Shown: in pieces, positions 9,182 through 17,717 of the stretch
How the letters are laid out: each line of letters starts with the position of its first letter
Numbering within the stretch: the stretch's first letter is position 1
Notes under the pieces: generated by a model
Told to the model about the DNA's origin: nothing
The model's input: the letters and a program-made list of their open reading frames with translations, nothing else
Databases searched by the model: none
NCBI RefSeq assembly: GCF_007997005.1
Contig: NZ_VOSL01000060.1
Location: 35,004-99,003 of the forward strand
DNA from: Lujinxingia vulgaris
GTDB lineage: Bacteria; Myxococcota_A; Bradymonadia; Bradymonadales; Bradymonadaceae
Reading direction: 5' to 3'
DNA: 64,000 nucleotides
Translations under genes and position numbers: made by a program

Positions 9182-10534
9182 TTACTCGTTGCAGCCCTCC
9201 GAGCGCAGCGGAATCTGGCGAATCGCGCGCACCGCCCGCACATCGCCCGTGATCGCCTGGGCGTGGGCCACAAGCTCATGGAGCTGTTTTGTATCGAGCG
9301 GCCGGTCAATCGCCGCCACCTCGTAGGCAAACCCGTAGTCGGGGAAGTCGCGGTGCGAGGAGCGCAGGTTGTTGAGCCCCGCCTCAAAGATCGCGTCATC
9401 GACGGCCTTCTTGGTGCCGCGCTGATCGCTGTGAATCACCGTGAGGATCGTACACGCCCCGTCGGTCTCCACCCCGATGGTCTGGCCGGGGCTGAACACA
9501 CAGTCGCGCACAAGGCCCTGCTCCAAAAAGAGCTGGGTGGTGTTGGCCACATGCTGGGCGATGCGCGGTTGCGCCTCCTCGGTGGCCGCCCCGATATGGG
9601 GGGTGGTGACCACGCTGGCGAACTCCGCGTAGGGGTTCGACCAGGGATCATCGCTGCTGCCGGGCTCCTCCGGGAACACATCGACCGCCGCGCGGCGCAC
9701 ATGCCCCTCTTCGACCGCGCGCTTGAGATCCTCGGGGTTGTACAAAAAGCCGCGCGCCGCGTTGATGAAGATGCGCGGGCTCGACGGCTCACGGTCCGCC
9801 CCGAAGTTGGACAGATGCTCGTAGCTGAGCATGTCGCGGTTGCTGCGCCCGCGATGATCTTCGGCGCCCACATGCACGGTGACCACATCCGCCACGCGGA
9901 AAGCCTCCGAGAGCGTCGCGCAGCTCGTCCATCCCAGCGCCATGCCCACCTCCCGGGCCAGCTCGCGGGTGTCATAGAAGAAGACACGCATGCCAAAGGC
10001 CTCGGCCACCTGGGCGACCTGCTTGCCGATGTTGCCCAGCCCGATGATCGCCAGGTTCTTACCCTTGAGCTCGTAGCGCTCCTTGCTGTTCTTGGTCCAC
10101 AGATGACTGCGACCGTCGCGATCCGCATCAAAGATGCGCCGCGCCAGGCAGATCATCTCGCCCAACACCATCTCCACCACCGAGCGCCCGTTGCTCACCG
10201 GGTCGTTCATCACCAGCACGCCCTCACGCGCGCAGGCCTCCCGATCCACCGAGTCGTCGCCGATGCAGCAGAGCATCACCGCGGCCAGATGTTTGGACGC
10301 CTTGAGCACGCGCTCGTTCACCTCAAAGCGGCTGCGCTTAAAGAGCAGGTCATGCTGCCCCTCCTCCAGGATACGCACGACCTCGTCCTCGTTGAGCGTG
10401 ACCGACTCATCGAGGCGCTCCACCTCAATGCCCATCGCCGTGAGGTAACGGTCGAGCGAGGGGTGGGGATTTTCCAGAATCAGCGCTTTTTTGAAGTGGT
10501 CGCGCAACATGCGCACATCGTGCTGCTCAGACAT
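9182..10534 (-). CDS. serA: D-3-phosphoglycerate dehydrogenase homologue (D-2-hydroxyacid dehydrogenase with ACT-like tail)
   Basis: A 450-residue NAD-dependent D-2-hydroxyacid dehydrogenase, most like SerA, which oxidises 3-phosphoglycerate in the first step of serine synthesis. The Rossmann motif is AIIGLGNIGKQVA. The catalytic triad positions are Arg in FINAARGF, Glu in DVFPEEP and His in TTPHIGAATEEA. Residues about 355-450 form an ACT-like regulatory domain (CTILTVIHSDQRGTKKAVDD). Length fits the short, E. coli-type SerA. The start at 10534 has GAGAAGG upstream. No serB or serC is adjacent. Other substrates in this superfamily cannot be excluded. Confidence 0.85.
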   Translation of the reverse strand: MSEQHDVRMLRDHFKKALILENPHPSLDRYLTAMGIEVERLDESVTLNEDEVVRILEEGQHDLLFKRSRFEVNERVLKASKHLAAVMLCCIGDDSVDREACAREGVLVMNDPVSNGRSVVEMVLGEMICLARRIFDADRDGRSHLWTKNSKERYELKGKNLAIIGLGNIGKQVAQVAEAFGMRVFFYDTRELAREVGMALGWTSCATLSEAFRVADVVTVHVGAEDHRGRSNRDMLSYEHLSNFGADREPSSPRIFINAARGFLYNPEDLKRAVEEGHVRRAAVDVFPEEPGSSDDPWSNPYAEFASVVTTPHIGAATEEAQPRIAQHVANTTQLFLEQGLVRDCVFSPGQTIGVETDGACTILTVIHSDQRGTKKAVDDAIFEAGLNNLRSSHRDFPDYGFAYEVAAIDRPLDTKQLHELVAHAQAITGDVRAVRAIRQIPLRSEGCNE

Positions 10535-10580
10535 CTTGGACCTTCTCGGGATATGAACATCACCGGGGCGCCACGAAACA

Positions 10581-10606
10581 CGCCCCCTGCGACAGGTCAG
10601 GGGGCG
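10581..10606 (-). terminator. Hairpin downstream of the methylmalonyl-CoA mutase operon
   Basis: Nine-bp GC stem (CGCCCCCTG / CAGGGGGCG) with an 8-nt loop, between the mutase stop and the serA start. Only TGTTT follows on the minus strand, so terminator strength is uncertain. Confidence 0.45.
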
Positions 10607-10669
10607 CAACGGCGCACCGCTCAGGGTGCCAGGGGTTGGATCGCTCGCCAGTGGCGAGTCGATGCCCCA

Positions 10670-12361
<1,692 letters not shown>

Positions 12362-12403
12362 GCTCACTCCCGCGGCGCGCTTAACGCAGACGCCCGCTCT
12401 CTC

Positions 12404-12931
12404 TCATTGCACATCGTCGATGCGGACCAGCACGTCTCCGATCTCCACGGCCTGTCCCGCGCTCACTGCGACCTCGGTGACCACACCGGGGCGGTGGGCT
12501 TTGAGGTCGTTCTCCATCTTCATCGCCTCAACGATGACCACCGTCTCGCCAGGTGCAACCTCCTGGCCCACTTCAACGGCAATCGCCACGACCTTGCCGG
12601 CCATCGGACTCTTAAGCTCCGGGCTGTCGGAGCCGCGCGCGCCCACACCGGCGGCCTTCATGCGCTTCTGGCGCTCGTTGAGCACCTCCACGGCGTGGGT
12701 CTCGCCATCGATCTGCACCTCATAGACCGTATCATCGCGCAGCACATCGGCCTCAATGACGCGATCCCCGGTCAGAAGGCTCAGCCCGGCGGCGTCGGCC
12801 TCAAAGGCGCTGACTTCAAACGACTCACCCTCTGGCGAGGTGACGCGGTAGAGGTCCGCCTGGAGGGTCTCAACCTGCCAGGCGCGCTCCTCGTCGCCCT
12901 GGCCTACAAAATAATGCACTCGCTCGCTCAT
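12404..12931 (-). CDS. Biotin carboxyl carrier protein with BT-like domain (propionyl/acyl-CoA carboxylase)
   Basis: A 175-residue protein. The C-terminal biotinyl domain begins ELKSPMAGKVV and carries EAMKMEND, where Lys138 takes the biotin. Residues about 15-90 (WQVETLQADLYRV to HAVEVLNER) match in layout the BT linker of propionyl-CoA carboxylase alpha chains, which docks biotin carboxylase to the transferase core. Together with the 506-residue biotin carboxylase just upstream it equals one PccA chain split in two. The start at 12931 has GAGGATGAG upstream. It carries CO2 to propionyl-CoA; the transferase (beta) subunit is not in the window. Confidence 0.9.
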   Translation of the reverse strand: MSERVHYFVGQGDEERAWQVETLQADLYRVTSPEGESFEVSAFEADAAGLSLLTGDRVIEADVLRDDTVYEVQIDGETHAVEVLNERQKRMKAAGVGARGSDSPELKSPMAGKVVAIAVEVGQEVAPGETVVIVEAMKMENDLKAHRPGVVTEVAVSAGQAVEIGDVLVRIDDVQ

Positions 12932-12988
12932 GCTCTCATCCTCAATCGTTCGCAACGGTGTCGTGGAGGTAGTGGCGCGTCCGGGGGT

Positions 12989-14509
12989 TCAACGCCCCAA
13001 CGCGCGCATCCGACCGAGCTCTTTCCAGCGGCTGCCAGGCCCGCTCTTCGCGGCGCCTGCGCCACCCTGCACGCCGGCGCCCTGGCTCAAGGCCTCATCG
13101 CGGCGATGGGCGCTGAGCACGGCCACAAGCTCCGCATCAAGCTGGTAGCGCGGCACAGGCTTTTCGCGCTCTTTGAGCCAGCGCGGCACAAAATCCGTGG
13201 TGTACTCCCCGCGCACAAAGTCGGGGTGGTCGAGCACCTCGCGGTGAAACGCGATGTTGGTGGCGATCCCGCCGACCACATACTCCGAGAGCGCGCGGCG
13301 CATGCGCTCGATGGCGTGCTGGCGATCTTCGCCCCAGGTGATGAGCTTGGCGATCATCGGGTCGTAATGCACCGTGACCTCCCCGCCCTCATACACGCCG
13401 CCGTCTTCGCGCACACCCGGGCCCGACGGCGTCTTCAGCACGTGCAGCGGCCCCGGCGAAGGCATGAAGTTGTTCTCGGGATCTTCGGCGTAGATGCGGC
13501 ACTCCACCGCCGCACCGCGGCGCGTGACCTGGCTCTGCTCGAAGTCCAACGGGTGGCCGGCGGCGATATGCACCTGCCAGCGCACCAGGTCCAGCCCGGT
13601 GATCATCTCGGTGATAGGGTGCTCGACCTGAAGACGGGTGTTCATCTCCAGGAAGTAGAAGTCGCCGTTGGCGTCGAGCAAAAACTCCACGGTGCCCGCG
13701 CCGATGTAATCGACGGCGCGCGCCGCATCACAGGCCACCTGGCCCATGCGCTGGCGCGTCTCTTCTTTGAGCACCGGGCACGGCGTCTCTTCAATGATCT
13801 TCTGGTGGCGACGCTGCACCGAGCAGTCGCGCTCAAAAAGATGCACGACGTTGCCGTGACCGTCGGCCAGCACCTGAATCTCCACGTGGCGCGGGTTGAG
13901 CACGTACTTCTCAACGTACACATCACCATTGCCAAAGGCGCTCAGCGCTTCGCGCCTCGCCCCTTCAAAGGACTGCACAAACTCCGCCGGATCGTCGACC
14001 CGGCGCATGCCCTTACCGCCGCCGCCGGCCGAGGCCTTCACCAGCACCGGAAAGCCCATCTTCTCGGCGATCGCCAGGGCTTCGGCCGCATCTTCGACGG
14101 CGTCTTTGGTGCCCGGCACAAGCGGGACCCCGGCCTTCTCCATCAGCTGACGGGCCCGGGTCTTCTCGCCCATCGCCTCAATGGCATAGGGTTTGGGGCC
14201 GATGAAGGTGATGCCGGCAGCCTCACAGGCGCGGGCGAAGTCGGCGTTTTCGCTCAAGAATCCGTAACCGGGATGAATGGCCTCGGCGCCGCTCTTTCTG
14301 GCGACGTCCAGGATCACCTCCGCGCGCAGGTAACTCTCAGCGCTGGGGGCCGGCCCCACACAGTAGGCCTCATCGGCCATACGCACATGTAGCGCCTTGC
14401 GGTCGGCCTCCGAGTACACCGCCACCGTCGCGATCCCCATCTCGCGCAGGCTGCGCATCACTCGAACCGCGATCTCGCCACGGTTGGCGATCAACACCTT
14501 CTTAAACAT
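12989..14509 (-). CDS. accC: Acetyl/propionyl-CoA carboxylase biotin carboxylase subunit
   Basis: A 506-residue ATP-grasp enzyme that carboxylates the biotin of the carrier protein using bicarbonate and ATP. The N-terminal motif is KVLIANRGEIAVRVMRSLRE, followed by HPGYGFLSEN, the glycine-rich ATP loop KASAGGGGKGMR, and the catalytic regions HLFERDCSVQRRHQK and EMNTRLQVEHP(I)TE. About 50 residues extend beyond the usual AccC length and end in low-complexity Gly/Ala/Ser sequence, as if a former linker to the next domain. AGGAGGAG before the ATG at 14509 supports the start. It is the first gene of the carboxylase-carrier-mutase run, so it probably serves propionyl-CoA rather than fatty-acid synthesis. 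Confidence 0.95.
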   Translation of the reverse strand: MFKKVLIANRGEIAVRVMRSLREMGIATVAVYSEADRKALHVRMADEAYCVGPAPSAESYLRAEVILDVARKSGAEAIHPGYGFLSENADFARACEAAGITFIGPKPYAIEAMGEKTRARQLMEKAGVPLVPGTKDAVEDAAEALAIAEKMGFPVLVKASAGGGGKGMRRVDDPAEFVQSFEGARREALSAFGNGDVYVEKYVLNPRHVEIQVLADGHGNVVHLFERDCSVQRRHQKIIEETPCPVLKEETRQRMGQVACDAARAVDYIGAGTVEFLLDANGDFYFLEMNTRLQVEHPITEMITGLDLVRWQVHIAAGHPLDFEQSQVTRRGAAVECRIYAEDPENNFMPSPGPLHVLKTPSGPGVREDGGVYEGGEVTVHYDPMIAKLITWGEDRQHAIERMRRALSEYVVGGIATNIAFHREVLDHPDFVRGEYTTDFVPRWLKEREKPVPRYQLDAELVAVLSAHRRDEALSQGAGVQGGAGAAKSGPGSRWKELGRMRALGR

Positions 14510-14620
14510 CGCTCCTCCTGGGACTCAAACCACCGGCTTTTCACCGACCTTATAAGCGCGGCGACGTTATCAAAGCCCTCAGGCGTGGTCTAGCCGTCTG
14601 AAGCGCTGTGGCGAAGGCAT

Positions 14621-14650
14621 AAAAAAGAGGCCCGCGCAGCGGACCTCTTT
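14621..14650 (-). terminator. Intrinsic terminator
   Basis: Hairpin (AAAGAGGTCCGC / GCGGGCCTCTTT read on the minus strand, one mismatch) followed by a T-run. It sits just after the small gene at 14681-14968. Confidence 0.85.
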
Positions 14651-14680
14651 CATGTGAAATCGTTTGAAATCTCGGGGGGC

Positions 14681-14968
14681 TTACCCCTCATCACCCTCAT
14701 CGAGGTCGCCGGCGGCGACCGGGCCGTTGGGGGCCAGCGCCTCGTGGAGATCGCGCTCCATCATGGCCAGCTTGAGGCGAGTCTCTTCGTCGGCGCCCAG
14801 GGCAAATTTGAGCTCATGGGTGTCTTCTTCACCGAGCCCGTGCAACATGCGCAACACCTTCTCCTCCTGTGGCGAGAGCACATCGAGCCGGGTATCGCTC
14901 TTGGAGCGCGAGGTCTCGGTGGTCGTGACGACCGAACCGCTCTGCTGTTTTTTTGTAGGGTTACTCAA
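14681..14968 (-). CDS. Small protein resembling the start of sigma-70 region 4, function unknown
   Basis: A 95-residue cytoplasmic protein I do not recognise. Its first 28 residues are polar and disordered, with KKQQSG and Ser/Thr runs. Residues 31-46 (LSPQEEKVLRMLHGLG) are strikingly like the opening of sigma-70 region 4 (LTPREEKVLRMRFGL), and the following helix (ETRLKLAMMERDLHEAL) occupies the place of the recognition helix. The tail is acidic. It is too short and lacks region 2, so it is not a complete sigma factor. It has its own terminator and is monocistronic. A role as decoy, anti-sigma or core-RNA-polymerase ligand is speculation from this local similarity. Confidence 0.65.
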   Translation of the reverse strand: MSNPTKKQQSGSVVTTTETSRSKSDTRLDVLSPQEEKVLRMLHGLGEEDTHELKFALGADEETRLKLAMMERDLHEALAPNGPVAAGDLDEGDEG

Positions 14969-15220
14969 CTCTCATTCCTCCACCGAATCATCATAAGCCA
15001 GGTTTAGCTCGGCGCAGACCGAGTAACCCATGCATCTCACGTCGACAAACAACAACGGCCTACGGCGTCCCTGCAGCTATGTTATAAGGGGCGGGCCGAT
15101 CTCGGGCAAATTTTTCCCGGAATTTCTCAACGTGCCATCTGCTGGAGCTTGAAGAATGGCGCGATCCGGGCATGGTGATGCCCGCGATGTTGACGAGACT
15201 CTTTTTCCCTGAGGCAAGCT

Positions 15221-16576
15221 ATGACCACGCTCATCGACGAGCTTTTGACCCGCTACGCCGAGCACCTCGACACCCGCGCGATCGTGCTCCAGAAAGACGC
15301 CATCGCCGAGGGTGTGCGCCAGATGCAGGCGCATCTTCCCGAGGGCACCTGGCTTGTGGCCTTTGATGAAAACACCTGGGAGGTGGCCGGCAAGACGCTG
15401 GCCGCCGAGCTCGACCGCCTCGGACAAGCCTGGGAGCGCTTTGAGGTGACGCCGCCCGAGGGCGAAGCGGTGCCGCGCTGCGACGATGAGGCGATCGCCG
15501 CCTACCAGGCCGCGCTTGGCGAGCACGGCGCGGTGGCCGGTGTGGCCGTGGGTGCCGGCACGATCAACGACATCGTCAAGCAGGCCTGCTTCAACGTCGA
15601 CCTTTATATGGCGTGCGTGGCGACCTCCCCGAGCATGAACGGCTACACCTCGGGCATCGCCGCGGTGCTCTCCGAGGGCGTCAAGACCACCATCCCCTGC
15701 CGCGCACCGCGGGTGGTGGTGGCCGACCTCGATGTGTTGGCCGAGTCGCCTTACCGCATGATCTGCAGCGGGCTGGGGGATTTGATGTCGAAGCCGGTCT
15801 CCAACGCCGACTGGCAGCTCTCGGCCTGGCTCAACGGGACCTTCCACTCCGCGGAGGCCATGGAGATCATCGAAGCCGGCGCGAAGCTCCTCGACGGGGT
15901 GGCGCCGAAGTTGCCCTCCCGCGACCGCCAGGCTGTGGGCGATCTGAGCGCCAGCCTGATGCTCAGCGGCCTGGCGATGAGCGTGGCCGGCTCCTCAAGC
16001 CCGGCCTCCGGTGGCGAGCACCTGATCAGCCACTTCATCGACATGACCTCCATCGCCTTTGATGAGCCGCATGACTTTCACGGCTGCCAGGTGGGCGTGG
16101 GCACGTTGACCACGGCGTATCTCTACGAGCAGCTGATGGCGATGGACCCGGACACCATCGATGTGGAGGCGCGTGTGGCCGCCCTCCAACCCTGGGAGGA
16201 CTACGCCGCTCTGCTCAAAGAGCGCTTCGGACCGCTTTATGAGGCCGTGGTCAAACACGCCGAAAAAGCCTACCCCTCCGCCGACGAGCTGCGCGCCCGC
16301 CTCACCACCTTGAAGTCACAGTGGTCGGTGCTGCGCCAGAAGGTGGGCTCGACGCTGCGCACCTGCAACTCGCTTGAAGAGGAGCTCGTGGAGGCCAAAT
16401 GCCCGGTGCGTTTTGCCGATCTGGACGTGGCGCGCGAGCGGGCCTGGCGCGCGGTGGCGCACTCCAAAGACATTCGCAACCGCTACACGATTCTGCATCT
16501 GGCCTGGGAACTCGGCACACTGGATGCCTGGACCGATAAGGCCATCGACCGCCTCTACGACTCGCAGATCTTTTGA
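15221..16576 (+). CDS. egsA: sn-Glycerol-1-phosphate dehydrogenase (AraM/EgsA family)
   Basis: A 451-residue metal-dependent dehydrogenase of the iron-alcohol/glycerol dehydrogenase superfamily. It reduces dihydroxyacetone phosphate to sn-glycerol-1-phosphate, the archaeal-type glycerol backbone. The NAD(P) loop is VGAGTINDIVKQA, then the substrate region SPSMNGYTS. Metal ligands are Asp187 in SGLGDLMSKP, His267 in SGGEHLISH and His287 in DFHGCQVG. The C-terminal ~110 residues are longer than in archaeal enzymes and match the AraM layout of bacteria. GAGG six bases before the ATG supports the start. The gene is monocistronic with its own terminator. No geranylgeranylglyceryl phosphate synthase is nearby, so the fate of the product is unknown. 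Confidence 0.88.
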   Translation: MTTLIDELLTRYAEHLDTRAIVLQKDAIAEGVRQMQAHLPEGTWLVAFDENTWEVAGKTLAAELDRLGQAWERFEVTPPEGEAVPRCDDEAIAAYQAALGEHGAVAGVAVGAGTINDIVKQACFNVDLYMACVATSPSMNGYTSGIAAVLSEGVKTTIPCRAPRVVVADLDVLAESPYRMICSGLGDLMSKPVSNADWQLSAWLNGTFHSAEAMEIIEAGAKLLDGVAPKLPSRDRQAVGDLSASLMLSGLAMSVAGSSSPASGGEHLISHFIDMTSIAFDEPHDFHGCQVGVGTLTTAYLYEQLMAMDPDTIDVEARVAALQPWEDYAALLKERFGPLYEAVVKHAEKAYPSADELRARLTTLKSQWSVLRQKVGSTLRTCNSLEEELVEAKCPVRFADLDVARERAWRAVAHSKDIRNRYTILHLAWELGTLDAWTDKAIDRLYDSQIF

Positions 16577-16600
16577 TCGTACCGGGCTGCGGTGAGACTA

Positions 16601-16640
16601 AAAAAGAGCCCCGGCCGCGCGAGCGGCCGGGGCTCTTTTA
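16601..16640. terminator. Strong intrinsic terminator
   Basis: A 17-bp near-perfect stem (AGAGCCCCGGCCGC) with loop GCGA, A-run left and T-run right, after the G1P dehydrogenase gene and before the convergent zinc-ribbon gene. It can work for both. Confidence 0.9.
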
Positions 16641-16670
16641 TGAGCAAAATCAAGCGCTTAACATCATAAC

Positions 16671-17570
16671 CTAGAACATAAACGAAAGTACCGCGCTCAA
16701 GATGCAGCAGCCCAAAAGCACCACCACCACCGCGCCCACAAAGAGCATCAGGCGCTTTTTGTTCTCCGGATCTTCGGTCAGGCGAGCCAGGTTCTCCGGG
16801 AGCTGCGCCGAGAGCCCCTGCGACGGCGTGGGGGTGAGGGCCGGCGCATCGGTGGAGGCAGCAGGCGCGTCGTCGACGGTGGTCTGCGGCGAGCTCTGCC
16901 GACGATCTTCAGCGGTCTCGGAGGCAGACTCAGACGCAGAAGAAGGCTGCGACGAGGAGGTCGATGGCACGCTCGGACCGGTGTTGGAGAGGTCGACCGG
17001 CGACATCTCCAGCTCGGTGGCGGCCAGCGGGTCGGGGAGGTCGCGAACGTCCCACTCCCCGGGCTCATCCGAAGGCGCACCTTTGGGGAGCGACTCCATC
17101 GGTCCGGTGGGCTGGGTGGGAAGCGGGCCCTGATCGTCGGCGCGCTCCTCAGGTTCATCGCTTGCCGGCGTGGGGCGCGTGAGCGCGGGCATCGCCTGGG
17201 TGGGGCCGGTGGCGAAGTCGTTATCATCCGCGTCTTCCAACGCCTGCCCGGTGTCGCCCGCGTCCGAAAGGTCGGCCTCCCCCTCGTGACGCGCGGCGTC
17301 GGGTTGAGGAAGTCGCACCGGCTCCATCACCTCGGTCGGCGCCATCTCGGGAGCAGGACCGGCGCCGGCCGGCGGCTCTTCTTCCGACGCCCGCTCCTCG
17401 CCCCGACCCGCGGGACGAGCCTCGGCGATACGCTTTTGCAGCTCCTGAGGATCGATCGCGGCCATGCCCAGCATGGTCTTCTTCTGATCGATCTGCAGCT
17501 TATGGCCGCAATGCCCGCAATGGCGCGCGTTATCATCAACCTCTTTGCCGCAGTTCGGGCAGATGTTCAT
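16671..17570 (-). CDS. Zinc-ribbon protein with disordered linker and C-terminal membrane anchor
   Basis: A 299-residue protein. The N-terminus is a rubredoxin-like zinc ribbon, CPNCGKEVDDNARHCGHCG, with four cysteines for zinc. Residues about 40-265 are low complexity, rich in Pro, Ser, Asp and Glu, with repeated PTQ/PTEV-type motifs (TGPTQAMP, MAPTEVMEPV) that could be phosphothreonine targets for FHA readers; this is speculative. Residues about 272-297 form one hydrophobic helix (LMLFVGAVVVVLLGCCILSA). Tail-anchored zinc-ribbon proteins of this layout are common in Myxococcota-like genomes and have no known activity. The start at 17570 has GGAG upstream. It shares the region with the downstream side of the FG-GAP lipoprotein gene. 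Confidence 0.85.
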   Translation of the reverse strand: MNICPNCGKEVDDNARHCGHCGHKLQIDQKKTMLGMAAIDPQELQKRIAEARPAGRGEERASEEEPPAGAGPAPEMAPTEVMEPVRLPQPDAARHEGEADLSDAGDTGQALEDADDNDFATGPTQAMPALTRPTPASDEPEERADDQGPLPTQPTGPMESLPKGAPSDEPGEWDVRDLPDPLAATELEMSPVDLSNTGPSVPSTSSSQPSSASESASETAEDRRQSSPQTTVDDAPAASTDAPALTPTPSQGLSAQLPENLARLTEDPENKKRLMLFVGAVVVVLLGCCILSAVLSFMF

Positions 17571-17636
17571 AGAGAGCTCCAACAGGGCACCTGAGTGCGC
17601 CCGGGGGGATTCAATAGCCAGGGCTAAAACGACACG

Positions 17637-17667
17637 GGGACGACAACCTCAAAGGCCGTCGTCCCCG
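17637..17667 (-). terminator. Probable terminator of the FG-GAP lipoprotein gene
   Basis: Nine-bp stem GGGGACGAC / GTCGTCCCC with a 13-nt loop, followed on the minus strand by GTGTCGTTTT. It lies 50 bp past the stop. Confidence 0.55.
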
Positions 17668-17717
17668 CGAGCATCCGCAGGGGCCGGGGTGTTGTCAACC
17701 CGCGGCCCGGTCGACTC

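Noticed and set aside
12407..14392. 661-codon open frame antisense to the carboxylase genes
   Set aside because: Shadow frame with no ribosome site and no domain; the minus-strand biotin carboxylase and carrier are certain.
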